Position numbers and translations under genes: made by a program. A stretch of 8,922 nucleotides of DNA from Bryobacteraceae bacterium (GTDB lineage: Bacteria; Acidobacteriota; Terriglobia; Bryobacterales; Bryobacteraceae). The DNA lies in contig CANGVB010000107.1 of NCBI GenBank assembly GCA_947456995.1, positions 1-8,922 of the forward strand, read 5' to 3'. Under the pieces are notes generated by a model that saw nothing but the letters and a program-made list of their open reading frames with translations, was not told where the DNA came from and made no database searches. Below, piece by piece: positions 1 through 6,299 of this stretch (within the stretch, counting starts at the first letter, position 1; each line of letters starts with the position of its first letter).

Positions 1-194
1 AGCCGAGGCCGTTCCGGATTGAGTGAAGTTCCACTTGTGCCCATACTCAAATGATGGCTTGTTTTGGACTTTGTTGTCCAGCTACCAGCACTTAGTTCAG
101 TCTCTTGTGTCGTCATGCGCAGAGTTCTCCCCGAAACTTCTTATCGGTCTGTCACTGCCTTGTAAGAGAAACATGAAATGCTGGTTGGTTCGTT
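1..194. other. Left flank without an identifiable gene
   Basis: All three forward frames are closed early, with stops at 20-22, 24-26 and 52-54. An upstream plus-strand gene could therefore contribute at most a short C-terminal tail, and none is recognisable. A weak inverted repeat (TGGAC at 65-69, GTCCA at 76-80) has no T-run after it and is not a convincing terminator. The stretch probably carries the promoter of the gene starting at 195, but I could not pick out a credible -35/-10 pair. Confidence 0.35.
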
Positions 195-935
195 ATGAAT
201 CTTCTACTTCTGCTGGCTCTTTTCTCGCAATCCTCAGAGCGCCTCGAAACCTGGCGCCAACTACAAATGCTTGCCATCGAGCCCAATCTCCATCATGTCC
301 AGGGGATCGACACCGAAGACAAACTTCTCTGGATCAGCTCTGTCGACGCCAAGGCAGGCAAAGGCTACCTCTCGAAGATCGATGCCGCCTCGGGGAAGTT
401 ACTGGCTCAGGTAGAAGTTCAACAGGGTAAACGAATCCACCCCGGCGGCATCACCCTCGATGGCGATTCCATCTGGATTCCTGTGGCTGAATACGACCGC
501 GACGGGCCCACTACGATCGAACGCCGAAACAAGCACACCCTCGCCCTTGAATCTTCTTTTGAAGTCAACGATCACATCGGCTGTATCGCCGCTGGCAAAA
601 GCTTTCTCATTGGTGGCTCATGGTCGAGCCGCACCCTCTATCAGTGGACCAAAAGCGGTGAGCAGTTGCTCAAAGCTCCAAACCCCATCACCACTTCCTG
701 GCAGGACCTCAAGATGGATGGCGACCTTCTGATGGGCTCAGGCCAGATTACCCGCCAGCAGGGAGCCGTCGAATGGGTCTCCATCCCAGACCTTAAACTC
801 GTCCGCCGCATCCTCACCGGGGCAACCGACAAAAGCTTCAGCTATGCCCACGAAGGCATGACCTATCGCAACGGCAAGCTCTACTTTTTGCCAGAAGACT
901 TCCCCAGTCGCCTATTCGTCTTCGAAGCCCGCTAA
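195..935 (+). CDS. Secreted DUF6454-like protein of unknown function
   Basis: This 246-residue protein opens with a leucine-rich hydrophobic segment (residues 2-10), probably a short Sec signal peptide with cleavage near residues 12-14, so the mature protein is probably periplasmic or extracytoplasmic. The body is a run of short beta-type repeats (LLWISSVDAK, GGITLDGDSIWIPVAEYD, KLYFLPEDFP) of the kind seen in beta-propeller proteins. The block GGITLDGDSIWIPVAEY, followed by an RRNKHTLAL stretch, matches my memory of the DUF6454 family, which has no established reaction. An in-frame TGA at 174-176 leaves ATG 195 as the natural start; no strong Shine-Dalgarno sequence precedes it. It ends 17 bp before the RidA-like gene and is probably co-transcribed with it. 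The family name rests on recollection of a motif; a secreted propeller-like protein is the safer statement. Confidence 0.7.
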   Translation: MNLLLLLALFSQSSERLETWRQLQMLAIEPNLHHVQGIDTEDKLLWISSVDAKAGKGYLSKIDAASGKLLAQVEVQQGKRIHPGGITLDGDSIWIPVAEYDRDGPTTIERRNKHTLALESSFEVNDHIGCIAAGKSFLIGGSWSSRTLYQWTKSGEQLLKAPNPITTSWQDLKMDGDLLMGSGQITRQQGAVEWVSIPDLKLVRRILTGATDKSFSYAHEGMTYRNGKLYFLPEDFPSRLFVFEAR

Positions 936-952
936 TCTGGAAGTCAGTCTTT

Positions 953-1393
953 ATGTCCGCCCAACAAATTGCCGAAGAGCTCGGCCTCGTTTTTGAAAAG
1001 CAAACCCCTGGTTATCTGAACCTCTGCATCCGCTCGGGGAATCTCCTCTATAGCTCCGGCCACGTTTCCACCCTCAAGGGCAAACTCGGTGCCGGCGTTT
1101 CTACCGAAGAAGGCTACGGCGCCGCCCGCGACTGTGCAGCCAAAATCCTCAACTCGGTGTGGAATACCCACGGCACCCTCAATGGTCTCCGCGTCATCAA
1201 GGTACTCGGCTGCGTCAATTCAGCTGCTGACTACAACGACCATCACCTCGTCATCAATGGAGCCTCAGACCTGTTTCATCAGGTTTTCGGCAAAACTGGA
1301 GATGGCTTCCACGCCCGGTCTGCCCTTGGCTTCGCCAGCCTCCCTACGGGTGTTGCAGTTGAAGTAGAGGCAATTTTCGAAATCATTTCCTGA
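953..1393 (+). CDS. RidA/YjgF/Rid-family protein
   Basis: This 146-residue protein has the Rid fold signatures: an N-terminal YSSGHVST strand-turn (residues 33-40), the central LRVIKVLGCVNS segment (79-90), and the C-terminal RSALGFASLPTGVAVEVEAI block (122-141). Arg122 sits where RidA proteins carry the arginine that binds the substrate carboxylate, and Glu139 is at the conserved C-terminal acidic position. RidA members are cytosolic trimers that hydrolyse reactive 2-aminoacrylate and related imines to ketoacids and ammonia; other subgroups have different or unknown substrates. The length (about 20 residues over E. coli RidA) and the LPxGxxVEVEAI ending suggest a longer Rid subgroup, so the symbol ridA is not assigned. 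GGAAG at 939-943 lies 9 bp before the ATG. The stop codon is inside an inverted repeat shared with the convergent gene. Confidence 0.9.
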   Translation: MSAQQIAEELGLVFEKQTPGYLNLCIRSGNLLYSSGHVSTLKGKLGAGVSTEEGYGAARDCAAKILNSVWNTHGTLNGLRVIKVLGCVNSAADYNDHHLVINGASDLFHQVFGKTGDGFHARSALGFASLPTGVAVEVEAIFEIIS

Positions 1394-1407
1394 TTCTGGT
1401 CAGGAAA
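1386..1407. repeat. Inverted repeat holding both convergent stop codons
   Basis: TTTCCTGA (1386-1393) and TCAGGAAA (1400-1407) form a perfect 8-bp stem around a 6-nt loop, TTCTGG. The left arm contains the TGA stop of the RidA-like gene (1391-1393); the right arm contains the TGA stop of the minus-strand oxidoreductase (1400-1402 on plus). Placement between convergent genes suits a bidirectional terminator. However, neither strand has a U-run after the stem, so a standard intrinsic terminator is not shown. Confidence 0.55.
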
Positions 1408-2572
1408 CCGTTACCCCGTCTTCGGCGAGATAGACCTTGCGCTCGCGAAACATCGCAAGGTTCGCCAGATGTGGGCCACTCACGGCTTGAGCAGCGATTT
1501 CTACCGGGCAGTTGGGCTGCTTGCGCGTCCGCATGCAGTCTGTAAAGTTCTGTATGTGCGCTTCTATCGGCACGGGCGATTCTTCTTCGATCGCCGGCGC
1601 GGTGCCCTTCTTCCAGGGCTCGGCAAAAAGCCGGAAGCCGCTGTCGTCAAGGATCATCGTGCCTTTGTCGCCATGGAAGGCGATCGACCAGCCGTTCTGG
1701 TAGGCATTGCCGTAGTCGAGCGTCCAGTTCACCAGGAAGCCGTCGTAGCCGAAGGTTGCACTGAATACATCCGGGTGCTCCGCTCCCGTCATCTTGGCAA
1801 CAAAGCCCTGGCTCACGGCATTCTTTGGCCCAGTCACACCCATAAACCATTGCACGACGTCCATCAGATGTGTGCCTTGATCGGTCATGTTGCCGCCCGC
1901 GTAGTCGAAGAAGTAGCGCCAACTGCGAAAGCGCATCGGCTCGATCGGCCTTGCAAACGCCGAACCCAAAAAGCGCTTCCAGTCAATCTCACCTTCAAGA
2001 GGCGCGTTGTTCAGCGGCTTTGCGATATTCCAGAACCATTGCGGCCTCACCAGAGAGATTCTCCCCAGCGCCCCTTCGTCCAGCAACTTCTTTGCCTTAA
2101 AAATCGCTGGCGCGCTTCGCCGCTGCATTCCCACTTGTACGATCCGGTCGCTGCCGCGCACGGCGGCAATGATGCGCTTGGATTCCTCTAGAGACTTCGA
2201 TACCGGTTTTTCAAGATAGGCATCCTTGCCTGCCTTGAGTGAGGCCAGCAGCATCGGGCAATGGTGATGGTCTGGCGAGGCAATCACTACTGCATCCAGG
2301 CCCTTCATGGCCAGCAACTCTTCGTAGTCGCCAAACACCTTGGCCTGCGGCGCATCCTTTAGTGCCTTCTCGATGTTGGGCTTGAAGACATCGCAAACCG
2401 CCACACATTGATTTCCCAGCCCACTGAATTTTTGATTCAGATAGCGCCCGCGCCCACCTACGGCGATCATGCCATAGGCAATGCGATCATTTGCTCCAAA
2501 TGCACTTTGAGGGACAAAGAGTGGTGCTGCCGCAGCAGCAATTGTGGTGGAGATGGCGTCGCGTCTGTTCAT
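1400..2572 (-). CDS. Tat-exported Gfo/Idh/MocA-family oxidoreductase
   Basis: This 390-residue protein starts MNRRDAIST, a twin-arginine signal (Arg3-Arg4), followed by an alanine-rich hydrophobic run and a likely cleavage site near residues 26-27. It would be exported folded with its NAD(P) cofactor. The N-terminal Rossmann domain shows the glycine-rich AVGGRGR (38-43), Asp61 at the end of the second strand, and the family motif EKP (121-123). The C-terminal substrate domain contains GGNMTDQGTHLMDVVQWFMG (226-245), with the Asp-Gly-His-Asp type residues near 231-238 that usually line the active site. The family oxidises or rearranges sugars and cyclitols, and the actual substrate cannot be read from sequence. 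A GGAG element lies about 10 bp before the ATG. It is the last gene of the minus-strand operon, 25 bp after galE, which supports a sugar or glycan role. Confidence 0.88.
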   Translation of the reverse strand: MNRRDAISTTIAAAAAPLFVPQSAFGANDRIAYGMIAVGGRGRYLNQKFSGLGNQCVAVCDVFKPNIEKALKDAPQAKVFGDYEELLAMKGLDAVVIASPDHHHCPMLLASLKAGKDAYLEKPVSKSLEESKRIIAAVRGSDRIVQVGMQRRSAPAIFKAKKLLDEGALGRISLVRPQWFWNIAKPLNNAPLEGEIDWKRFLGSAFARPIEPMRFRSWRYFFDYAGGNMTDQGTHLMDVVQWFMGVTGPKNAVSQGFVAKMTGAEHPDVFSATFGYDGFLVNWTLDYGNAYQNGWSIAFHGDKGTMILDDSGFRLFAEPWKKGTAPAIEEESPVPIEAHIQNFTDCMRTRKQPNCPVEIAAQAVSGPHLANLAMFRERKVYLAEDGVTVS

Positions 2573-2597
2573 AACGCCTTAACTCCATCACAGATTC

Positions 2598-3590
2598 CTA
2601 TTCGGAGTAAAGCCCCTCGCGAACAGCCTTCTCGCTCCAGCCCCAGGCATCTCTGACAATCGTTTCAATGTCAGATCTCTCGGGCTTCCAGCCCAATACC
2701 TGACGGGCCAAATCGGATTTTGCCACCAGATGCGGCGGGTCGCCTGCTCGCCGCTCAAAGAGTTCATGTGGTACCGGCTTGCCACTTACTTTTTCAACTG
2801 CTTTGAGCACATCCATAACGCTGATGCCCTCGCCTGAGCCCAGATTCAGTGCTGTACTCTGGCCGCCTTTACTGAGATACTCCACACCCAAAGCGTGCGC
2901 TCGCGCGAGGTCACTGACGTGGATGTAGTCTCGCACCGCCGTGCCGTCAGCCGTTGGGTAATCGGTTCCGAAAACCTTTACCGGTGGCCTGGTTCCCAGC
3001 GCGCCATAGATGACAAGTGGAATCAGATGCGTTTCCGGGCTGTGCATCTCACCAATTTCACCATCCGGGTCTGCACCTGCGGCATTGAAATACCGAAGAG
3101 CCAGACAACGAAAGCCTCTGGCCTTTGTGTACCAATCGAGCAACCGCTCGACAAAATACTTGGCTTCACCATAGGGGTTGATCGGAGCCTTGGTCGCATC
3201 CTCCGGGATCGGGCTCGTTTCCGGGATTCCGTACACGGCAGCCGTCGAGCTGAAGACAAGCTGCTTTACCCCAACTGCATCCATGGCTTCCAGAAGATTT
3301 ACGGTGATCGAGAAATTATTCCGGAAGTACTTGCCCGGATCTTTCATGCTTTCGCCCACGTTGATAGAGCCGGCAAGCTGCACCACAGCTTCAATGTTGT
3401 GTTCTCTCAAGGCCGCTTCAATTGCTGCCCGATCGAGCAAATCACCCTCAACCAAATCGCCCCATTGCACAGCCCACTGGTGACCGGCTGACATATTGTC
3501 GAACACTACCGGCACATGGCCTGCCAGGCGAATGGCCTTTGCCACGTGGCTTCCAATAAAGCCCGCTCCGCCACAAATTAGAATCTTCAT
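2598..3590 (-). CDS. galE: UDP-glucose 4-epimerase
   Basis: This 330-residue cytosolic enzyme interconverts UDP-glucose and UDP-galactose using tightly bound NAD, supplying galactose-type precursors for surface glycans. It has the extended short-chain dehydrogenase features: GGAGFIGSH (7-15) for NAD, the FSSTAAVYG strand (113-121) with the catalytic Ser/Thr pair near 115-116, Tyr140-x-x-x-Lys144, RYFNAAGA (166-173) and the GalE-typical AVRDYIHVSDLA (218-229). Length and order of motifs match bacterial GalE. The usual HFAA before VGES is replaced by QLAGSIN (71-77), a modest change. Whether it also acts on N-acetylated sugars cannot be told. A purine-rich GAGGGCG precedes the ATG closely. It lies 13 bp after the membrane-protein gene and 25 bp before the oxidoreductase. 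Confidence 0.93.
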   Translation of the reverse strand: MKILICGGAGFIGSHVAKAIRLAGHVPVVFDNMSAGHQWAVQWGDLVEGDLLDRAAIEAALREHNIEAVVQLAGSINVGESMKDPGKYFRNNFSITVNLLEAMDAVGVKQLVFSSTAAVYGIPETSPIPEDATKAPINPYGEAKYFVERLLDWYTKARGFRCLALRYFNAAGADPDGEIGEMHSPETHLIPLVIYGALGTRPPVKVFGTDYPTADGTAVRDYIHVSDLARAHALGVEYLSKGGQSTALNLGSGEGISVMDVLKAVEKVSGKPVPHELFERRAGDPPHLVAKSDLARQVLGWKPERSDIETIVRDAWGWSEKAVREGLYSE

Positions 3591-3603
3591 CGCCCTCTTA
3601 TTA

Positions 3604-4233
3604 TCACCGACGTATGCCTTTGACGCTTCCTCGAAACAGGCTTGTAGATGCTGCAGCCAAGCCTCCTACGCCACCATCCCTATGTGTTTTCCAGGAAACA
3701 TTCATCACGCCCCCGGCCTGCAGGCTCAGATAAATCTCACCCTTCCCCTCCCGATTCACCCAATCAAATCTCCTGCCTTCGGCCGGGCCGCTAAACTTGA
3801 AATTCAACTCCGCCTGATTTGTCTCATCTGGAACCTTATAGCGTGAGCGGTATGTACCTGACAACTTGCCATTTTGCACCTCCACTTCGAGGTGTACATA
3901 CTGTGCAGCATAGGACCACTTTGCAGGAGCTTCTCCCGGGTTGATCGTATAGGTCCAAAGTCCAGAAAGCTGCTCGCCAAGGGCTGCAATCTTTGCAGGA
4001 TTCCCGCCCTCTTCTGGCTCTATGTGGTTTGGTGAAGAAGCAATGATTGGCCCTTCGTCTGCACCCAAATGAGACCCCGATAGAGAACTGGCAAGAACAG
4101 CCGGTTCCTGCATGAACTGCCAAAGGATATAGCCCAGACCGAGTATCAGAAGCAACGAGGCGAGGCAAAGCGAGACACTTTGCACTTCGTGCCGGAGTTC
4201 TAACCCTGGGCTTTCTTCATCGGGCTTCAGCAT
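3604..4233 (-). CDS. Single-pass membrane protein of unknown family in the OPX operon
   Basis: I do not recognise a named family. With the ATG at 4233 the protein has 209 residues: a short charged N-terminus (MLKPDEESPG), one hydrophobic segment at about residues 19-41 (VSLCLASLLLILGLGYILW), a polar linker to about 85, and a C-terminal domain. That domain is rich in alternating beta-type residues, with SGLWTYTINPG, VHLEVEVQNGKLSGTYRSRY and EIYLSLQAGG. Topology is likely N-in, with the beta-rich domain in the periplasm. An upstream in-frame TTG at 4290 would overlap the preceding gene by 44 bp; ATG 4233, 13 bp after that gene's stop, is preferred. It sits where export operons often carry a polysaccharide co-polymerase, but it has one membrane segment, no kinase motif and no Wzz features. 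A periplasmic partner of the OPX protein is only an inference. Confidence 0.75.
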   Translation of the reverse strand: MLKPDEESPGLELRHEVQSVSLCLASLLLILGLGYILWQFMQEPAVLASSLSGSHLGADEGPIIASSPNHIEPEEGGNPAKIAALGEQLSGLWTYTINPGEAPAKWSYAAQYVHLEVEVQNGKLSGTYRSRYKVPDETNQAELNFKFSGPAEGRRFDWVNREGKGEIYLSLQAGGVMNVSWKTHRDGGVGGLAAASTSLFRGSVKGIRR

Positions 4234-4246
4234 ATGCTCGCTGTTC

Positions 4247-5203
4247 TTATCGACGCCAAACCAGCATTCCGCTAGCCGTCCCAGCACCAAAAGTCACCAG
4301 ACGGTCCACCATGGACATCGTCATCCGGCGGCTCTTGTTATCCGGCACGTAGAGCACATCGTTTGGCAGCAGTGGCACGTCTGGGGATTTTCGCGCCAAA
4401 ATCTTCGCGAGCGGAATCGAAATTTCGTTGCGTCCATTCTCAGCACCCTCGCGGCGATAGATGAAAGCCTCATCCATTGCAAAGGGAAGTAATCCTTCAC
4501 TTAAGGCCAGGACTTTCAATACTGTCGAATCGTAGCTGTCGCGCATGGCAAACGCTCCAGGCCTTTTCACGTTGCCCATGACAAAAATTCTGCTCGCCTC
4601 TGGTACCCGAATCTCTTCACCGCCACGAAGTTGAAAGTTGAGACTTCCATCTGCCTGGTCAATCAATTGCTTTACGGGAATCCGCAGAGGGAGGCTGCTT
4701 TGCTTCTCTGCTCCTGGTGTGGTTTGCGTTCGGCTGAGCAGGATTTCAGCGCCTGCATCGGTTGTCAATCCGCCGGCCCTGCTCAGTGCATCGAGTAGCG
4801 ATATGTTGCCAAATGCCTGAAAAGTAAGCGGCTGCTTTACTGCGCCAATCACACTGATCGGCCGACTCACGTACTCAGCCACTGTCACCGTCACCACAGG
4901 ATCTACCAGAATCTTGCCTTTTTCCAGCGCCGAAGCAATCAGGCCTTCCAATTCACCAGGAAATTTACCCTCTGCGGGAAAACTAGCTTTCAGCATCGGG
5001 ATCTGGATCGATCCTTCCTGGCTTACTCGTACTGTTCGTGACAACTCTGGTGCACCATAGACACTCACGTTCAAGAGGTCGTTTGCGCCAATCCGCTGGG
5101 ACGGGAGATTGGAGTTCACAACCGTCGGCCCGTTTAGTTGCTGTTGGGGTAAGGTCTGGCCCGCAGCTAGCGATCCAAGTGCCAAAAATACTAAGTAACG
5201 CAT
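4247..5203 (-). CDS. Outer-membrane polysaccharide export protein (OPX, Wza-type, SLBB)
   Basis: This 318-residue protein has an N-terminal signal peptide (about residues 1-15, LAAGQ at the end). A polysaccharide biosynthesis/export (PES) domain follows at about 36-110, with IGANDLLNVSVYGAPELS and the QEGSIQIPML strand. Then come two soluble ligand-binding beta-grasp (SLBB) domains, at about 115-200 (VIGAVKQPLTF, LLDALSRAGGL) and 206-288 (VMGNVKRPGAF, VLKVLALSEGL, NDVLYVPD). OPX proteins form the periplasmic vestibule and outer-membrane channel through which capsule or exopolysaccharide leaves the cell. No lipobox cysteine is present, so it is not a Wza-style lipoprotein. A C-terminal stretch after about residue 300 (LVTFGAGTASGMLVW) could be the membrane-associated end. 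A strong AGGAGA (plus 5211-5216) fixes the ATG at 5203, 19 bp after the NusG-like stop. Confidence 0.9.
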   Translation of the reverse strand: MRYLVFLALGSLAAGQTLPQQQLNGPTVVNSNLPSQRIGANDLLNVSVYGAPELSRTVRVSQEGSIQIPMLKASFPAEGKFPGELEGLIASALEKGKILVDPVVTVTVAEYVSRPISVIGAVKQPLTFQAFGNISLLDALSRAGGLTTDAGAEILLSRTQTTPGAEKQSSLPLRIPVKQLIDQADGSLNFQLRGGEEIRVPEASRIFVMGNVKRPGAFAMRDSYDSTVLKVLALSEGLLPFAMDEAFIYRREGAENGRNEISIPLAKILARKSPDVPLLPNDVLYVPDNKSRRMTMSMVDRLVTFGAGTASGMLVWRR

Positions 5204-5222
5204 CTTTTTTCTCCTGATACCT

Positions 5223-5762
5223 TTAACGAATCGCGCTCATGCTGGCTGGGCGAAAGGGGCCCACCCAATCGGCTTCTACTTCTACAGCGATGCTTCGCTG
5301 CAGAAGGCTTAGGCTCAACACAACCATTGGTTTTTCCCGCACTGCCATCAATACCCCCCGCACACCTTCCAGCGGCCCGGCAATCAACCGGCATGGCCTC
5401 CCCAGCGCTGGAAATGGTGCTGGCCCAACAGGAAGCCTTGTCTCCGATACCCGCACCAAAGCTTCCAGTTCTTCTTCATCAACCGCTGACGGTTGCGCCG
5501 CAAAACCCACGATGGAATGCACCCCGGCTATAACCCCAATCTGTAGCCGTTGCGATGGGTGAAAGCGCACAAATAGATAACCTGGCAAAAAACGCAGGCT
5601 TAGAGGCTTAAACCCGTAGGCAAGCAGACGCTCACGCACCTGCGCATCAGCCCGGGCTTTCGTTCGTATTACAAAATGTGGATGTTTCGGCGCGGCAGCC
5701 GTAACCAGTTCGCGGACAAACAAATCCGCCAACTCTCCAATTCGCGGAGCATGGGTTCCCAT
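5223..5762 (-). CDS. NusG-like transcription antitermination factor (UpxY/RfaH type) with a contracted NGN domain
   Basis: This 179-residue protein has an N-terminal extension (1-27), an NGN-type domain (about 28-105) and a KOW domain (about 121-165, GRPCRLIAGPLEGVRGVLMAV). Diagnostic stretches are FLPGYLFVRF (58-67), IAGVHSIVGF (78-87) and LLQRSIAVEVEADWV (153-167). Specialised NusG paralogues (RfaH, UpxY, LoaP) bind elongating RNA polymerase and help it through long polysaccharide or secondary-metabolite operons. Being first in this operon and directly before the OPX gene fits that role. Between the helix ending YGF (49-51) and FLPGY only about six residues remain where relatives have about 20 or more. 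The usual aromatic pair opening the domain (WY) is HF here. The start at 5762 lacks a clear Shine-Dalgarno sequence and could be further in. It is more likely a specialised paralogue than housekeeping NusG, whose usual neighbours (secE, rplK) are absent. Confidence 0.82.
   Translation of the reverse strand: MGTHAPRIGELADLFVRELVTAAAPKHPHFVIRTKARADAQVRERLLAYGFKPLSLRFLPGYLFVRFHPSQRLQIGVIAGVHSIVGFAAQPSAVDEEELEALVRVSETRLPVGPAPFPALGRPCRLIAGPLEGVRGVLMAVREKPMVVLSLSLLQRSIAVEVEADWVGPFRPASMSAIR
5279..5306 (-). repeat. Long RNA hairpin within the NusG-like coding sequence
   Basis: On the minus (mRNA) strand, CTTCTGCAGCGA pairs with TCGCTGTAGAAG across a 4-nt AGCA loop, giving a 12-bp stem with a single G-U wobble. 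It covers the codons for Leu153 to Glu161. No U-run follows, so it is not a standard terminator. It is structurally clear in sequence; any function is speculative. Confidence 0.5.
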
Positions 5763-5818
5763 CTAACATGCTCTATCGACCAACCAGAGAGTTGCTACGT
5801 ATGCCGCGTCTATTTTCA

Positions 5819-5832
5819 GGGGCTAAAGCCCC
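5819..5832. repeat. Palindrome GGGGCTAAAGCCCC between two minus-strand genes
   Basis: The arms GGGGCT and AGCCCC form a 6-bp stem around AA (or 5 bp around a TAAA loop). It lies 13 bp after the stop of the unknown gene (5846-6244) and before the NusG-like start at 5762. No T-run follows on the minus strand, so intrinsic termination is unconvincing. It may be an extragenic palindromic repeat copy or an attenuator-like element. Only one copy is visible in the window. Confidence 0.4.
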
Positions 5833-5845
5833 AATCCGATTTGGC

Positions 5846-6244
5846 CTATGCCAGCGGCTTCAAGCCAACCTTCAGCTTGTTGAAATCATCACGGTCCAAC
5901 GCTTTTGAGCTCACGATGCGAGCGTGAGGAACTGTTACCAACTGCGTATATTCGGCCCGGGATTCGGGGTAGAGTTCAATATCCTGTGCACCCTTGGAAT
6001 CGAGTTTTGCAGCCAACTCCGCCGTTGTGTAGCCAAGAATCAACAAGCTGCCATCGGCAAGCTTGTGCATTTCATAGCTCTGGCGGGGCTGCTTGAGAAA
6101 GATCCCTCCATCGGAGCTTGCGGGTGTATAGCTAAAGCCATAGACACCATTTGAGATCTTCGCCCAGCTCCTTCCTTCATCCTCCTTGGATACAGGAACC
6201 ACCCGGTTCGTCGCGCGTAATTGTTCAACACTGTTCTGAGCCAT
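5846..6244 (-). CDS. Small unknown protein, divergent from nuoC
   Basis: I do not recognise a family. From the ATG at 6244 it has 132 residues, [20 protein letters not shown] onward, with no signal peptide, no membrane segment and no cysteines, so it is probably cytosolic. Visible stretches include [39 protein letters not shown] and [17 protein letters not shown], suggesting a small mixed alpha/beta domain. The frame is open further up to an ATG at 6301, which would add 19 residues but overlap the nuoC start codon. No Shine-Dalgarno sequence precedes that ATG, so 6244 is preferred. It is divergent from the complex I cluster and shares a 55-bp start region with it. It ends 83 bp before the NusG-like gene on the same strand, so it could be read into that operon. 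A link to respiration is only positional. Confidence 0.65.
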   Translation of the reverse strand: MAQNSVEQLRATNRVVPVSKEDEGRSWAKISNGVYGFSYTPASSDGGIFLKQPRQSYEMHKLADGSLLILGYTTAELAAKLDSKGAQDIELYPESRAEYTQLVTVPHARIVSSKALDRDDFNKLKVGLKPLA

Positions 6245-6299
6245 TTCGTTCTTCACTTTAAATTTCAACACAAAACTGTGCGAACCTGAAAGTTTCATC
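6245..6299. promoter_or_regulatory. Short shared start region between divergent genes
   Basis: Only 55 bp separate the preferred minus-strand ATG (6244) from the nuoC ATG (6300). The stretch is AT-rich relative to its surroundings, with ACTTTAAATTTC at 6255-6266 as the most promoter-like core. No good -35 partner was found for either strand, so promoters may extend into the coding sequences. Confidence 0.3.

Noticed and set aside
65..80. TGGAC/GTCCA hairpin as a terminator of an upstream gene
   Set aside because: The stem is only 5 bp, with no T-run after it and no upstream gene visible.
23..430. Forward open frame of 135 codons starting with GTG
   Set aside because: It overlaps the better supported gene at 195-935 in another frame, has no recognisable motifs, and its composition reads like a frame shadow.
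1469..2191. Forward open frame of 240 codons
   Set aside because: It is antisense to the Gfo/Idh/MocA oxidoreductase, whose motifs fill the opposite strand; a shadow of GC-rich codon use.
2895..3491. Forward open frame of 198 codons
   Set aside because: It is antisense to galE, which is fully intact with all catalytic motifs.
4247..4290. A 44-bp overlap of the membrane-protein gene with the OPX gene, using a TTG start
   Set aside because: A normal ATG at 4233, 13 bp after the OPX stop, gives a sensible N-terminus before the membrane helix.
5223..5762. Housekeeping nusG
   Set aside because: The protein has UpxY/RfaH-style motifs, a contracted NGN domain and sits beside an OPX gene, not beside secE or rplK.
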